64,000 nucleotides of DNA from Corynebacterium pollutisoli (GCF_900177745.1 NZ_FXAR01000006.1:62001-126000), one strand, 5' to 3'. Positions 35,913 through 45,810 are shown, numbered from the stretch's first letter. Notes: generated by a model not told the origin, from the sequence alone. Numbers and translations are program-made.

Positions 35913-36932
35913 GTGAAAGCCGGACGTGTGACAGCCCTGGCGGCCCTGACCGCCTCCTCCCTCCTCCTCGTGGCCTGCAACGCGGGCCCGACCAACCCGG
36001 AGGTCCCCGACCTCGGTAATGCGGAGCCGGAGGCGTCCCCCGCCTCCACCTCCCCCGCGGGTCGGGTCATCGACGTCGCCTCCGAGGTGAGCGACATGGA
36101 GGCCGCCGGCGACATCCTCGGCCTCCGCTCCGGCGGCACCCTCACCCTGGGCACGCTCGACGCGTTCGGGTCCGGGGACACCACCGAGGTCACCGTCCCC
36201 GAGGCGTGCGCGGACCTCACCGCCTCCGCCGACACCTTCGTCCTCGCCTGCGGCGACGAGGTGCTTCTTGTCGACGCCGCGTCGGGCGACATTGACACCC
36301 GCTCCGTCGCGGACACCCACGCCGCCCCCGCTGCCTCCGCGGTGCTCACCTCCAGCGGCGAGCTCGTCGTCGGATCCGCGGACGACGACCGCGTGGTGGT
36401 CTTCGCCGACGGTCAGGAGCAGGACTCCATCACCGTCGCCGGCATGACCACCCAGCTGCTGGCCGTCCCGGTGGACGGGGCCGATGACGCCGTCGTGCGC
36501 ACCAACCACGAGAACACCACCATCCAGGACGTCCACTGGCGCGACGGCAAGCAGGGCGGCACCCTGCGCGTGGGCCTCGGCATCGGCCAGGCCGCCGCCG
36601 GGGAGGACGGGATCGTCCTCGCCTCCGACAACCGCGGCGGCCAGCTCGCCGTGTACACCGCCGACAGCGTCGTGCGCCTCCACCAGACCGTCCCCGTCGC
36701 CGGCAGCCCCTGGGCCGTGGCCTGGGATCCCGAGCGGGACGTCGCGTGGGTGACCACCACCGCCGACAACCGGCTCCGCGCCTTCGACCTGTCGACCGGC
36801 GTGCCGGAGGAGGTGGGGGCCGTCGACACCGTCGCCGACGCCCGCAACATCCTCGTGCTCGCCGACGGCACCCTCGTCGTCGCCTCCGCCACCGGTGAGG
36901 GCCTGCAGGTCATCACCGACCCCGAGATCTAA
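35913..36932 (+). CDS. LppL-like beta-propeller lipoprotein
   Basis: The 339-residue protein has a type II signal peptide, [22 protein letters not shown], with the lipobox LVAC at Cys22. A Pro/Ser/Thr linker follows, then a repeating beta domain with YVTN-like blades such as [17 protein letters not shown] and [17 protein letters not shown]. Its position immediately before pyrD matches LppL (Rv2138) in mycobacteria. The role is unknown. TAGGCT 8 nt before the GTG at 35913 indicates a leaderless transcript. Confidence 0.85.
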   Translation: MKAGRVTALAALTASSLLLVACNAGPTNPEVPDLGNAEPEASPASTSPAGRVIDVASEVSDMEAAGDILGLRSGGTLTLGTLDAFGSGDTTEVTVPEACADLTASADTFVLACGDEVLLVDAASGDIDTRSVADTHAAPAASAVLTSSGELVVGSADDDRVVVFADGQEQDSITVAGMTTQLLAVPVDGADDAVVRTNHENTTIQDVHWRDGKQGGTLRVGLGIGQAAAGEDGIVLASDNRGGQLAVYTADSVVRLHQTVPVAGSPWAVAWDPERDVAWVTTTADNRLRAFDLSTGVPEEVGAVDTVADARNILVLADGTLVVASATGEGLQVITDPEI

Positions 36933-36945
36933 GGAAGGACCACCC

Positions 36946-38055
36946 GTGTCCCTGCGTCGCAACGCCTACCAGCTGGCCCTCAAGGGCATGTTCACCCTGC
37001 GCCCGGAACGCATCCACGGCCTCATCGCCGGGGGTCTCGGGGTGCTCCAGTCCGCCGGCCCCGTCAACCGCCTGCTGGGCAGGGTCGTGCCCGTCACCGA
37101 CCCCGTCCTCTCCCAGGAGGTCTTCGGCGTGACGTTCCCGCGTCCGCTGGGTCTGGCCGCCGGCTTCGACAAGAACGCCTCCGCCGCCGACACCTGGACC
37201 GCCCTCGGCTTCGGCTACTCCGAGCTGGGCACCGTCACCGCCTGCCCGCAGCCGGGCAACCCCACCCCGCGCCTGTTCCGCCTGCCCGCGGACAAGGCGA
37301 TCCTCAACCGCATGGGCTTCAACAACGAGGGGGCGGCCGCCGCCGCGGAGAACCTGCGCCGCCGGAAGTCGGACGACGTCATCGGCATCAACATCGGCAA
37401 GACCAAGGTCGTGCCGGCGGAGGAGGCCGTCGACGACTACCGCCGTTCCGCCTCTCTGCTCGGTGACCTCGCCGACTACCTGGTGGTCAACGTCTCCTCC
37501 CCCAACACTCCGGGCCTGCGCGACCTGCAGGCCGTGGAGTCCCTGCGCCCCATCCTCGCGGCCGTCCAGGAGTCCACCTCCACCCCGGTGCTGGTGAAGA
37601 TCGCCCCGGACCTCTCCGACGAGGACGTCGACGCCGTCGCCGACCTGGCCCTCGACCTGGGCCTGGCGGGCATCGTCGCCACGAACACCACCATCTCCCG
37701 CGAGGGCCTGACCACCCCGGCCTCCGAGGTGGCGGCCATGGGTGCCGGCGGCATCTCCGGCCCGCCCGTCGCCGACCGTGCCCTCGAGGTGCTGCGCCGC
37801 CTCCACGCCCGGGTGGGTGACCGGCTGGTGCTCATCTCTGTGGGCGGCATCTCCACCCCGGAGCAGGCGTGGGAGCGCATCACCTCCGGTGCCACCCTCC
37901 TGCAGGGCTACACCGGCTTCATCTACGGCGGCCCGGACTGGATCCGCGACATCCACCGCGGCATCGCCGACCAGATCCACCGCCACGGCCTGGACGGTAT
38001 CACCGAGGCCGTCGGCTCCGGCCTGCCGTGGCTGGCCAACCCGGCGCACAGCTGA
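36946..38055 (+). CDS. pyrD: Dihydroorotate dehydrogenase (quinone), class 2
   Basis: The 369-residue FMN enzyme of pyrimidine synthesis is membrane-associated and quinone-linked. The N-terminal helical extension (about 40 residues) is the quinone tunnel. FMN and substrate motifs are [39 protein letters not shown] with the catalytic Ser, NTTISREG and [28 protein letters not shown] at 36931 supports GTG at 36946. It follows the lipoprotein gene closely and ends at a very strong terminator. Confidence 0.95.
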   Translation: MSLRRNAYQLALKGMFTLRPERIHGLIAGGLGVLQSAGPVNRLLGRVVPVTDPVLSQEVFGVTFPRPLGLAAGFDKNASAADTWTALGFGYSELGTVTACPQPGNPTPRLFRLPADKAILNRMGFNNEGAAAAAENLRRRKSDDVIGINIGKTKVVPAEEAVDDYRRSASLLGDLADYLVVNVSSPNTPGLRDLQAVESLRPILAAVQESTSTPVLVKIAPDLSDEDVDAVADLALDLGLAGIVATNTTISREGLTTPASEVAAMGAGGISGPPVADRALEVLRRLHARVGDRLVLISVGGISTPEQAWERITSGATLLQGYTGFIYGGPDWIRDIHRGIADQIHRHGLDGITEAVGSGLPWLANPAHS

Positions 38056-38064
38056 CCCGGACAT

Positions 38065-38105
38065 GCCGACACCCTCGATCCCCGGGCGGGATCGAGGGTG
38101 TCGGC
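38065..38105. terminator. Bidirectional terminator after pyrD
   Basis: An 18-bp perfect stem (38065-38082 with 38088-38105) around CGGGC is one of the longest in the window. It lies between the convergent pyrD and membrane-protein genes. Confidence 0.88.
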
Positions 38106-38115
38106 GTTGTGGCCC

Positions 38116-38514
38116 CTAGGACTTCGGGATGAGCGAGCGGCGGATGATGAGCGCACACAGGAACGCGAACGCGGCGTACATGGCCAGCCAGTACTGCGCC
38201 ATGAGCGTCAGCGGCTCATTGGGGATGAAGCGGGAGAAGATGACGATCGCCACCGCCACCGCCAGAGCGATCACCTGGGTGCGGCTCGACGCCTGATCGG
38301 TGCGGATCGTGGCGAACGCGCCGAGGATGATCGCGGCAACCAGGATGACCAGGAAGCGCGGGGTCACCGGGAACGGCGCCATCCAGCCGTCGGCGAAGAC
38401 GGACACGACGGCGAAGATGGCCAGGGCGAGGGCGAGCGCCATGAAGGCGCCACCCACGCGCAGGGCCAGGGGCACCCGGAAAGTCTGCTCGGGGCGGGAG
38501 TTCTTGTGGCTCAT
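38116..38514 (-). CDS. Four-helix membrane protein of unknown function
   Basis: The 132-residue protein has hydrophobic stretches at about 20-42, 50-66, 79-92 and 104-122, and a charged N-terminus. No motif is recognised. It starts 12 nt after the stop of the PEBP gene, so the two may be cotranscribed. Confidence 0.72.
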   Translation of the reverse strand: MSHKNSRPEQTFRVPLALRVGGAFMALALALAIFAVVSVFADGWMAPFPVTPRFLVILVAAIILGAFATIRTDQASSRTQVIALAVAVAIVIFSRFIPNEPLTLMAQYWLAMYAAFAFLCALIIRRSLIPKS

Positions 38515-38526
38515 AGCCTGAAGAGC

Positions 38527-39063
38527 CTACTTGTTCTCGTACCAGCCCCACAGGATGGCACGGCCGAGGGAGTGGAAATAAAGGTTGAAGCCGAGAACGG
38601 TGGCGGTGGAGTCCGGGTCGATGTCGAGCTTCTCGACGTCCACCGCGTGCACCGCGAACAGGTAACGGTGCGGCCCGTGGCCCTCCGGCGGGTTCGCGCC
38701 GTAGTAGGCCTTCATGCCGGCGTCGTTGGCGAGGGTGACCGCCCCGACGCCGAGGTCCTCGGTCTTGCCGGCGCCGGAGGGCAGTTCCTTCGTGTCCACC
38801 GGGATGTTGAAAACGGACCAGTGCCAGTAGCCGGAGGCGGTCGGGGCGTCCGGGTCGAAGCAGGTGACCGCGAGGGACCTGGTGCCCTCCGGCAGATCGG
38901 ACCAGGACAGCTGCGGGGAGACGTTGAGCGGCGCGCACTGGTCGGCGGCGAGCTGGTCACCGTTCTGCAGGTCATGGGAGGTGAGGGTGAAGGAGGGCAG
39001 ATCCTTTAGCGGGGCGTAGGGATCGGGGCCGGGGAAACGGGAGTCGTCTGCGTAGTTGCTCAT
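38527..39063 (-). CDS. PEBP (YbhB/YbcL-like) family protein
   Basis: The 178-residue phosphatidylethanolamine-binding-like protein has the anion-site core LAVTCFDPDAPTASGYWHWSVFNIP and the second conserved segment GPHRYLFAVHAVD. Soluble members bind phospholipid head groups or nucleotides and may inhibit proteases. Its place after pyrD on the opposite strand matches Rv2140c in mycobacteria. ATG at 39063 directly precedes the conserved core. Confidence 0.88.
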   Translation of the reverse strand: MSNYADDSRFPGPDPYAPLKDLPSFTLTSHDLQNGDQLAADQCAPLNVSPQLSWSDLPEGTRSLAVTCFDPDAPTASGYWHWSVFNIPVDTKELPSGAGKTEDLGVGAVTLANDAGMKAYYGANPPEGHGPHRYLFAVHAVDVEKLDIDPDSTATVLGFNLYFHSLGRAILWGWYENK

Positions 39064-39095
39064 ACTCCCGTTGTACCTGAGATGTCTCTCACATG

Positions 39096-40868
39096 TCAGC
39101 GCTTCCACCGTTCGTGGAGGGTGGCGTAGCGGCCGGCGGCGTCGAGAAGCTCGGCGTGGGTGCCGGCCTCGACGATCCGGCCGCCGTCCATGACGAGGAT
39201 CCGGTCGGCGACCATCGCCTGATCGAGGCGGTGGGCCACGATGAGGCTGGTGCGGCCCCGGGCTGCGGCGGTGGCGGCCTGCTCGAGGGCGCGGGCGTCG
39301 TCGCTGCCCGCCTCGGAGGTGGCCTCGTCCATGATGAGCACCGGCGGGTCACGCAGGATGACCCGGGCGAGGGCCACCTGCTGGGCGACCTCCGGCGGCA
39401 GGGAGTCCGTGCCCGCCCCGACCGGCGTGTCGAGGCCGGCGGGCAGGTGCCGGGCCCAGGCGGCGGAGCCGGGGGCGAGTCCGGTGGCGGCGAGGGCGTC
39501 GACAAGCAGCAAGTCGGGGGCGTCGGGGGCGGCCATCCGCAGATCCTCGCGCAACGGACCGGAGAACAGGTGCACGTCCTGGGTGAGGAGGGTGACCTGG
39601 CGGGTGGTCCAGGCGTCGTCGACCGTGGCGGTGTCGACGCCGTCGATGAGGATGCGGCCCGACTCGGGACGCTGCAGCCCGGCCAGCAGGCCGGCGAGGG
39701 TCGATTTGCCGGCCCCCGAGGCACCCACCAGGGCGGTCGTGCTGCCGGCGGGCAGGGTGACGGTGATGTCCGGGAGGATGACCGCGCCGCCGGGATAGGA
39801 GAAGCGCAGGTGCTCGATCCGGATCTCCGGGGGCGCGTCGAGGTCCGCGGGGATGTCGCGGGTGTCGTGCGGCGCGAGGCGGGCCAGGGCGACGGCGCGG
39901 CCCAGCGAGGTGCCGGCCTCCTGGATGTCGCCGGCGAGGAAGAGCAGGTTGAAAACGTGCCCCTCGAGGCGGACGACGAGCACCATCGCGGCGGTGGCGG
40001 CACCGACGGTGATGTCCCCGCGGGTCACCAGCCACGTCCCCAGGCCGAGGGTGGTGGCCAGCAGCGTGACGTAGGCGATGTTGCCGTAGCCGAGGAGGTG
40101 GACGAACAGCGGTGCGCGGTCGGCGCGGGCCTGCACGGCGTCCCAGGAGGCGCGACGGGTGCGTTCCAGGGCCCAGGGGCCCAGGCGCAGCGCGCGCAGC
40201 GTCGGCAGGCTGCGGACGGTGTCGAGCAGCACCGCGTTACGACGCGCCTCCGCCGTGGCCACGATGTTCGCCGCCTGTGGCATCCGGGGCAGCACGAGGC
40301 GCAGCAGCGGGAAGACCACGCCCAGCGTGAGGGCCAGGGCGATGACGAACTCCCAGTGGATGAGCACCAGCGCCACCAGCGTCACCGGGAACATGAGGAT
40401 GGTGACCGCCAGGCGGATGCCCGTCGCCGACATCATCCGCACCACGGTGTCGATGTCCTGCGTGATACGCGTGATGACGTTGCCCGTGCCCAGCTCGAGG
40501 ACATCCGGAACCGGGGCCCGCAGCACCGACCCCAGGGCCTGGCGACGCAGGTCCACCGACATCATCCGCGTCCGGGCGGTGAGCAACCATCCACCGGCGG
40601 CCCGGGCGGCCGTCTCCACGAGCAGCGCGGCGGCCACCAAGACGAGCAGCCACACGAAGGTGTCCAGAGGCCCGTCGGCGAGGTCCACCGCCCGGCCCAG
40701 CAGCGTGGCGGACACGGTCATCGCGGCGACGGCGACCGTGAACACCAGCGTCGTGCCCATGAGCCAGCCGCGCCCCGGGCTCGTGGGCAGGCCCCGGAGG
40801 GTCTCCACCGACTCCCGGACCGTGGCCGGGGCGAGCACATCCTCCCGGTCGCTTCTCTCCCGGCTCAT
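39096..40868 (-). CDS. ABC exporter half with degenerate signature (pair partner 2)
   Basis: The 590-residue half transporter has a six-helix membrane domain (about residues 30-320) and an NBD. The NBD keeps Walker [11 protein letters not shown], the Q-loop [12 protein letters not shown], Walker [13 protein letters not shown] and the H-loop IVAHRLD. The ABC signature, normally LSGGQ, is replaced by LPPEVAQQ, so this NBD cannot complete a canonical site opposite itself. Its start overlaps the stop of the partner gene by 4 nt, implying a heterodimer. The substrate is unknown. Confidence 0.88.
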   Translation of the reverse strand: MSRERSDREDVLAPATVRESVETLRGLPTSPGRGWLMGTTLVFTVAVAAMTVSATLLGRAVDLADGPLDTFVWLLVLVAAALLVETAARAAGGWLLTARTRMMSVDLRRQALGSVLRAPVPDVLELGTGNVITRITQDIDTVVRMMSATGIRLAVTILMFPVTLVALVLIHWEFVIALALTLGVVFPLLRLVLPRMPQAANIVATAEARRNAVLLDTVRSLPTLRALRLGPWALERTRRASWDAVQARADRAPLFVHLLGYGNIAYVTLLATTLGLGTWLVTRGDITVGAATAAMVLVVRLEGHVFNLLFLAGDIQEAGTSLGRAVALARLAPHDTRDIPADLDAPPEIRIEHLRFSYPGGAVILPDITVTLPAGSTTALVGASGAGKSTLAGLLAGLQRPESGRILIDGVDTATVDDAWTTRQVTLLTQDVHLFSGPLREDLRMAAPDAPDLLLVDALAATGLAPGSAAWARHLPAGLDTPVGAGTDSLPPEVAQQVALARVILRDPPVLIMDEATSEAGSDDARALEQAATAAARGRTSLIVAHRLDQAMVADRILVMDGGRIVEAGTHAELLDAAGRYATLHERWKR

Positions 40869-42454
40869 GACAGCTCCTCCACCCGGTCCGCGACGGCCCG
40901 CCAGGCGGACGATGTGGTGACCACCACCGTCGTGCGCCCGCGGCGAAGACGGGCCACGTTCTGCGCCACGACGTCGAGGGTGACGGCGTCGAGGCCGGTC
41001 GTCGGCTCGTCGAGGATGAGCACCTCCGGGTCGCGGACCAGCCAGCGGGCGAGTGCCACCCGCTGCCGCTGCCCGCCGGACAGGTTGAGCCCGGCCTCCC
41101 CGATCGGCGAGTCCGGCAGCGTGTCGCCGTCCATCCCGCCGAGGCGGGTGATGATGTCCCCGCACGCCGCCGCGGACAACGCCGCCTGCACGTGCTCCGG
41201 ATCCGCCTGCCCGAGCGGGTCGATGTTGTCCGCCAGCGTGCCCTCGAAGACCGACGCCGTGTGCGGGGCGACGACGACCTCCGGATCCTGTCGGCCGGCC
41301 AGTCCGGTGAGGCGACGGTGGATATCCTCCACCCCGGTGGCGCTCGTCGCCGACCAGACGCTAAGGCCCGTCGGGGGAAGCGGTGCCCCGTCCGCGGTCG
41401 TCGACGGACGGCCCAGGTCGGCGACCAGATCCCGGATACGCCCCGTCGAGACCAGCCCCCGCGACCAGTAGTCCACCGCGAAACTCAGCGAGTACCCCAG
41501 GTACATCAGCGCCGGCGGCACCATGAGCGACACCGTCACCAGATCCGCCGTCCCGATCGTCCCGCGCCGCATCATGAGCGCCGCCACCACGACGATCCCC
41601 ACGACGCACAGCGTCGGCACCAGCTGCCGCACCAGGGTCAGCCAGCCCGTCAGCCGGGCTTCCACCAGCATGATGCGCAGGGCGCGGCCGGTCACGGCGT
41701 CGAAACGCGCGGCGGACGCCTCGACCGCACCGAGGCCCTTGACTACCCGCGAACCCTGCGCCAGGTCCGTCGCCAGGGACATCGCCGTCCCCTCCGCTTC
41801 TCGACGCCGCGCCGCCACCCGCGCCAGCGGCCCCGCCGTCGCGAAGGTCGTCAGCGTCGTCAGGATCCCCGCCAGCACCAGAAGCCAACCCAGCAGCGGA
41901 TGCGAGAACCCCACTGCCACCGCCGACCCCAGCAGGTAGGCCACCATCATCACCGGCCAGTTGAGGATCTCCTTGAGCTCCCCCGCCTGATACGAGTCCC
42001 CGTCGACGGTGTTGAGCACCTGTCCCGGCGTCAGTTCCGTCGGCTCCGCCGCCAGCAAACGCTCCGTCAACGACAGGCGCACCGAATGCACCGTGCGTGC
42101 CGACGTCAGGTCCGTCAACGCGTCACCCGTCGACTCCGCCACCCACGACGCCAGGGCCACCCCCACGATGACCAGCACCGTGACCGCCGCGACCGGCAGC
42201 GACGCCGACTCGAACGCCCGCGCCCCTCCCTGGGCCACCACCACCGAGATGAGCACCGCCGCAGCCATGCCCAGCACCGTCATTAGCAGCAGCACCGCGA
42301 CCGCCCGCCCGTGGACACCCATCAGACGCACCGTGCCACGACGTCGCGACGCCCACTCCTCGGGCCTCACCTGCGGATCCTGGGCGGGAATCCGGGCCGG
42401 GACGAACCACGACCACGTGGGCATCCGCCACGGCGGCTCATACGTGCGTTTCAT
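40865..42454 (-). CDS. ABC exporter half lacking Walker A (pair partner 1)
   Basis: The 529-residue half transporter has a complete six-helix membrane domain but a shortened NBD of about 170 residues. There is no GxxGxGKS/T: the segment after the membrane domain goes from [10 protein letters not shown] to a Q-loop-like [11 protein letters not shown] without a P-loop. The signature [10 protein letters not shown] and Walker [13 protein letters not shown] are intact. The H-loop His is replaced in VVVTTSSAW. The defects complement those of the neighbouring half, so the pair could form one hybrid ATP site. ATG at 42454 lies 20 nt from a candidate operator. Confidence 0.87.
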   Translation of the reverse strand: MKRTYEPPWRMPTWSWFVPARIPAQDPQVRPEEWASRRRGTVRLMGVHGRAVAVLLLMTVLGMAAAVLISVVVAQGGARAFESASLPVAAVTVLVIVGVALASWVAESTGDALTDLTSARTVHSVRLSLTERLLAAEPTELTPGQVLNTVDGDSYQAGELKEILNWPVMMVAYLLGSAVAVGFSHPLLGWLLVLAGILTTLTTFATAGPLARVAARRREAEGTAMSLATDLAQGSRVVKGLGAVEASAARFDAVTGRALRIMLVEARLTGWLTLVRQLVPTLCVVGIVVVAALMMRRGTIGTADLVTVSLMVPPALMYLGYSLSFAVDYWSRGLVSTGRIRDLVADLGRPSTTADGAPLPPTGLSVWSATSATGVEDIHRRLTGLAGRQDPEVVVAPHTASVFEGTLADNIDPLGQADPEHVQAALSAAACGDIITRLGGMDGDTLPDSPIGEAGLNLSGGQRQRVALARWLVRDPEVLILDEPTTGLDAVTLDVVAQNVARLRRGRTTVVVTTSSAWRAVADRVEELS

Positions 42455-42474
42455 AGTGCTGAAAAAGCTACCAC

Positions 42475-42488
42475 TTACACGCTTGTAA
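42475..42488. promoter_or_regulatory. Inverted repeat TTACA-CGCT-TGTAA upstream of ABC exporter
   Basis: Perfect 5-bp arms around four bases resemble TetR- or MarR-type operators. The site overlaps the likely promoter of the minus-strand exporter pair (TAGCTT at 42470-42465). The distance to the start codon is about 20 nt, suited to repression. A TTGACA sequence at 42495-42500 on the plus strand has no good -10 at the right spacing. Confidence 0.45.
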
Positions 42489-42588
42489 CTAGCGTTGACA
42501 TGCGGATTTGTGTCTTTCATGGAAGTACGGCTACAGTAATGCAGGTGCCCAGCCGAGAGGGTGAGCACAGAAAAGAGAATGACACCCG

Positions 42589-42674
42589 GCCCGGGTGGCG
42601 GAATGGCAGACGCGCTAGCTTGAGGTGCTAGTGTCCTATTAACGGACGTGGGGGTTCAAGTCCCCCTCCGGGCA
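42589..42674 (+). tRNA. tRNA-Leu (GAG)
   Basis: The gene has a 7-bp acceptor stem with one G-T pair, an anticodon stem CTAGC/GCTAG enclosing TTGAGGT, a long variable arm (GTCC/GGAC stem) and the T-arm GGGGGTTCAAGTCCCCC. The long variable arm and GAG anticodon indicate leucine. CCA is not encoded. A terminator follows. TACAGT at 42532-42537 is a plausible -10. Confidence 0.95.
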
Positions 42675-42680
42675 CAAATG

Positions 42681-42715
42681 AAAATCCCGGTCACTTGCGA
42701 GTGACCGGGATTTTT
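42681..42715 (+). terminator. Intrinsic terminator of tRNA-Leu
   Basis: AAAATCCCGGTCACT and AGTGACCGGGATTTTT form a 15-bp stem around TGCG, flanked by A- and T-runs so it works in both directions. Confidence 0.92.
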
Positions 42716-42730
42716 CGCGTCACAAGGCGA

Positions 42731-42785
42731 TCGCCGGTACGTTCTCCCGATTCCGGGGCCGGACATCCGGAGAACGTACCGGCGA
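42731..42785. repeat. Perfect 17-bp inverted repeat downstream of the cupin gene
   Basis: Arms 42731-42747 and 42769-42785 are perfect reverse complements (core CCGGTACGTTCTCC), separated by 21 bp that contain a further TCCGG/CCGGA hairpin. It lies between the tRNA terminator and the cupin stop (42799) and has no T-tract. It could be a transcript-end structure, a protein-binding palindrome or a relic of a small mobile repeat. Confidence 0.7.
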
Positions 42786-42798
42786 ACGCCCGACGAGC

Positions 42799-43224
42799 CT
42801 AGTGCTGCTCGTTCGGATCGTTGTCCGCGTCGTCCTTGGTCTCGTGGTAGGTGCCCGCGACGTGGTCCGGGGCGGCGTAGATCGAGTAGAGCTTGACGGT
42901 CTCGGTGCCCTCGTTGACGAAGTTGTGCCACTTGCCGGCGGGCACGAAGACGGCGAAGTCGTCCTCGACCTCCTGGTCGATGTCGAGCTTGTCCTCGCTG
43001 TCACCGATCATGATGCGGCCCTTGCCGGCCTCGAGGCGCAGGAACTGGTCGTGGTCGTCGTGGACCTCGGCGCCGATCTCGCCTCCGGCCGGGATGGCCA
43101 TGACGGTCATCTGGAGGTACTGGCCGGTCCACAGGGTGTCGCGGAACGCCTCGTTCTCCTTGGTCACATCCTCGATGTCGAGGACGTAGGGGTTGGGTCC
43201 GTGGTCGGTGCGCAGGTCTGCCAT
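42799..43224 (-). CDS. Cupin domain protein
   Basis: From ATG at 43224, with AAAGGAGA upstream, the product has 141 residues and a single cupin barrel. The metal motif 1 is GAEVHDDHDQFLRLEAGKGR and motif 2 is VPAGKWHNFVNEG. It is acidic, with a C-terminus rich in Asp and Asn. Similar proteins are mannose-6-phosphate isomerase-like cupins; no substrate is evident. It lies opposite the VTT membrane protein gene. Confidence 0.85.
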   Translation of the reverse strand: MADLRTDHGPNPYVLDIEDVTKENEAFRDTLWTGQYLQMTVMAIPAGGEIGAEVHDDHDQFLRLEAGKGRIMIGDSEDKLDIDQEVEDDFAVFVPAGKWHNFVNEGTETVKLYSIYAAPDHVAGTYHETKDDADNDPNEQH

Positions 43225-43288
43225 AATCTCTCCTTTGTTGATTGGCGTACGCCTCCCCAGTGTAGACGCGGGCGTAGACTGGCCCCTT

Positions 43289-43990
43289 GTGAATCGGTTC
43301 GGGCAGTTCGTCGTGGGTCTCGTCCGCGACGCCGCCGCAGCCGTCGCCGGCTGGTCGTGGCAGCGGCGTATCGCCGTGGCGCTCGCGCTGGCCGGTTTCC
43401 TGGCCGTCACGCTGCTAGTCGACGTCCCCGCCGTCTCCACCCTGCGCTCCTGGGCGGAGGCGTCCGGGCCGTGGTTCCCGGTGCTGTTCTGGGTGGGCTA
43501 CGTGGTGGTGACGCAGTTCCCGGTCCCCCGGACGATCCTCACGCTGTCCAGCGGGGTGCTCCTCGGCCCGTGGGTGGGGATCCTCGTGGCATTGTCCGCC
43601 ACGACGGTGGCGGCCGCGCTGAGCCTGTCGGTGGTGCGGGGGCTGCTCGGCGAGTGGATGGCCCCGCGGTTGCGGCACCCGGCCGTGGCGGGCATCAATG
43701 CGCGCCTCGAGCAGCGGGGCTGGCTGGCGGTGACGAGCCTGCGCATGATCGCGGGCGTACCGTTCTCGGTCATGAACTACGCCGCTGCGCTGACCAGCGT
43801 GCCGCTGGGCATGTTCACGATGGCCACGCTCGTGGGTTCGGCACCCGGGACGGTGGTGACGGTCGTCCTGGGTGACGCCTTGACCGGGGACGTCGACCCG
43901 GTCGTCGTGACGCTCACCGTCGGGCTGGCCGTCCTCGGACTGGCGGGACTCGCCGTGGACCACCGCCTTCCGGTCAAGCCTGTGCCGTAG
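43289..43990 (+). CDS. VTT-domain (TVP38/TMEM64-like) membrane protein
   Basis: The 233-residue protein has about six membrane segments and the VTT core FPVPRTILTLSSGVLLGPWVGILVAL and RMIAGVPFSVMNYAAALTSVPLGMF. The family includes proteins proposed to move lipids between membrane leaflets. GTG at 43289 lies 8 nt after TAGACT, indicating a leaderless transcript. It is closely followed by the HTH gene, which has its own similar promoter. Confidence 0.85.
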   Translation: MNRFGQFVVGLVRDAAAAVAGWSWQRRIAVALALAGFLAVTLLVDVPAVSTLRSWAEASGPWFPVLFWVGYVVVTQFPVPRTILTLSSGVLLGPWVGILVALSATTVAAALSLSVVRGLLGEWMAPRLRHPAVAGINARLEQRGWLAVTSLRMIAGVPFSVMNYAAALTSVPLGMFTMATLVGSAPGTVVTVVLGDALTGDVDPVVVTLTVGLAVLGLAGLAVDHRLPVKPVP

Positions 43991-44000
43991 ACTCATGGCC

Positions 44001-44570
44001 ATGCTGGCTATTCATGCCCGGTACCGGGGTCGCGAGGTACGTCGTGCGCAACTGGTGCGCCGCTCCGCCGAGGCGCTGTCCACCCTCGACGGCGTCGGCG
44101 AGTTCGAGATCCTCGGGGTGGAGGACATCTGCGCGGTCGTCGACTCCCCCGAGTCCCTGTGCGACACCGTCATGGCACTGCTCTCCGACGGCAGCTGGGC
44201 CATCGGCCTGGGGATCTCCCCGGACACCACCGACGAGGACGAGGCCCGCGCCACCGCCACCGGCGCACTCAAGGGCTCAGCGCGCGCCGGGGTGGTCAAG
44301 GTGGCCTACGCCCCGCGGCGCAACGCCCCCATCGCCGGCGACATCGCGGCGGCCTTCGCGCTTCTCGGTCACGTGCTGGGCAAGCGCACCCTCGAAGGCC
44401 GGGAGGCCACGTCGCTGGTGCGCTCGGGTCTGAATCAGAATGAGGCCGCCGAGGAGCTGGGCATCTCCAAGCAGGCGATGTCCCAGCGCCTTCAGGCGGC
44501 GGGGTGGCAGGCCGAGACCGCCGGCTGGCAGCTGGCGGTCAATCTGCTGGCCCGGGCGGACGAGGGCTGA
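44001..44570 (+). CDS. HTH-containing protein of unknown function
   Basis: The 189-residue protein has an N-terminal mixed domain and a C-terminal helix-turn-helix (LNQNEAAEELGISKQAMSQRLQAAGW), probably DNA-binding. TAGACT ends 7 nt before the ATG at 44001, so this start is preferred over the ATG at 43995, which is only 1 nt from that -10. It lies 1 nt from the convergent SPFH gene. No specific family is assigned; it could be a regulator of the neighbouring membrane genes. Confidence 0.72.
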   Translation: MLAIHARYRGREVRRAQLVRRSAEALSTLDGVGEFEILGVEDICAVVDSPESLCDTVMALLSDGSWAIGLGISPDTTDEDEARATATGALKGSARAGVVKVAYAPRRNAPIAGDIAAAFALLGHVLGKRTLEGREATSLVRSGLNQNEAAEELGISKQAMSQRLQAAGWQAETAGWQLAVNLLARADEG

Positions 44571-44571
44571 C

Positions 44572-45804
44572 TCAGCGCTCCGGGGTCTCCTCGACCTCCG
44601 GCTCGCGCTGCTCCCCGAAGTCGAAGGTCGGGGCAGGCGGGGTGCTCTCGATCTCGCGCTGCCCCTGCGACGGCGCGGCCGCCTTCTGGGCCTTGATCTC
44701 GTGCGGCTCCGGGTCGACGGGCTTGTTGGCCACTGCGGTGGCGGCGGCGACGGCCGCGGCGATCTCCGGGTCGGTGGCGGTGTTGAACCACTCGTCGGTG
44801 TCCTCGGTGCCGGCCATCTGGCGGGTCTCGTCGTCGACGAGCGAGGGCTCGTAGCGGAAGACACCCTCGTCGTCCTTCTTGGCGAAGGCGCGGGCGAACT
44901 GCTCGAGGGAGTCACCGAACTGGGAGGGGATCATCCACATGGTGGACGCCTGGCCTTCGGCGAGCTTCGGCAGCTTCTCCAGGTACTGGTAGGCCAGCAC
45001 CTCCGGGGTGACCTTGGAGGACTTGATGGCGGCGTTGACCTTCTGGATGGCCTGCGCCTCACCCTGCGCCTGCAGGAAGCGGGCGGCGCGCTCACCCTCG
45101 GCCTTGAGGATCATGCCCTGGCGCTCGGCCTCGGCCTGCAGGATGGCGGCGTGCTTCTCACCCTCGGCGGAGAGGATGCGGGCCTGCTTCTCACCCTCGG
45201 CGGTCTTGATGTCGGACTCGCGGCGGCCCTCGGCGGTGAGGATCATGGCGCGCTTCTCGCGGTCCGCCTTCATCTGCATCTCCATGGACTGCTGGATGGA
45301 CGGCGGCGGGTCGATCGCCTTGAGCTCGACGCGGCTGATGCGCAGGCCCCACTTGGAGGTGGCGGCGTCCAGCTCACCGCGCAGGCGGCGGTTGATGGTC
45401 TCACGGGAGGTGAGGGTCTCCTCCAGGGTCATGCCGCCGACGACGTCACGGAGGGTGGCCACGGAGATCTGCTCGACGCCGACGATGTAGTTGTCGACGC
45501 CGTAGATGGCCTTGGCCGGGTCGTTGATCTGGAAGGTGACCACGATGTCGATGGCGACGGTCAGGTTGTCCTGGGTGATGACGGCCTGCGGCGGGAAGGA
45601 CACGACGCGCTCACGGGTGTCCACCCGGGCGCGGATGCGGTCGATGAAGGGCACCAGGAGGGTGAGCCCGCCGGCGACGGTGCGGGTGTAGCTGCCGAGG
45701 CGTTCGATGACGGCGGCCTCACCCTGCGGGATGAGCGCGATCGATTTGATGACGACGACAGCGACGAAAATGAGGAGAACTATGAGGAGTATGAGTCCGG
45801 CCAT
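44572..45804 (-). CDS. SPFH/stomatin-like membrane protein
   Basis: The 410-residue protein has an N-terminal membrane helix (AGLILLIVLLIFVAVVVIKS), an SPFH domain (RLGSYTRTVAGGLTLLVPFIDRI, RDVVGGMTLEETLTSR) and a long Glu/Ala-rich coiled-coil with repeats of AEGE(R/K). An acidic, proline-rich C-terminal tail of about 100 residues is an addition to the usual form. It organises membrane microdomains or regulates proteases. It starts 6 nt after the NfeD-like gene stop, the usual NfeD-stomatin pairing. Confidence 0.9.
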   Translation of the reverse strand: MAGLILLIVLLIFVAVVVIKSIALIPQGEAAVIERLGSYTRTVAGGLTLLVPFIDRIRARVDTRERVVSFPPQAVITQDNLTVAIDIVVTFQINDPAKAIYGVDNYIVGVEQISVATLRDVVGGMTLEETLTSRETINRRLRGELDAATSKWGLRISRVELKAIDPPPSIQQSMEMQMKADREKRAMILTAEGRRESDIKTAEGEKQARILSAEGEKHAAILQAEAERQGMILKAEGERAARFLQAQGEAQAIQKVNAAIKSSKVTPEVLAYQYLEKLPKLAEGQASTMWMIPSQFGDSLEQFARAFAKKDDEGVFRYEPSLVDDETRQMAGTEDTDEWFNTATDPEIAAAVAAATAVANKPVDPEPHEIKAQKAAAPSQGQREIESTPPAPTFDFGEQREPEVEETPER

Positions 45805-45810
45805 GGGCTT

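Noticed and set aside
42495..42500. TTGACA upstream of tRNA-Leu as its -35
   Set aside because: No acceptable -10 lies 16-18 bp downstream; TACAGT at 42532 is more likely the -10 but at the wrong distance from this hexamer.
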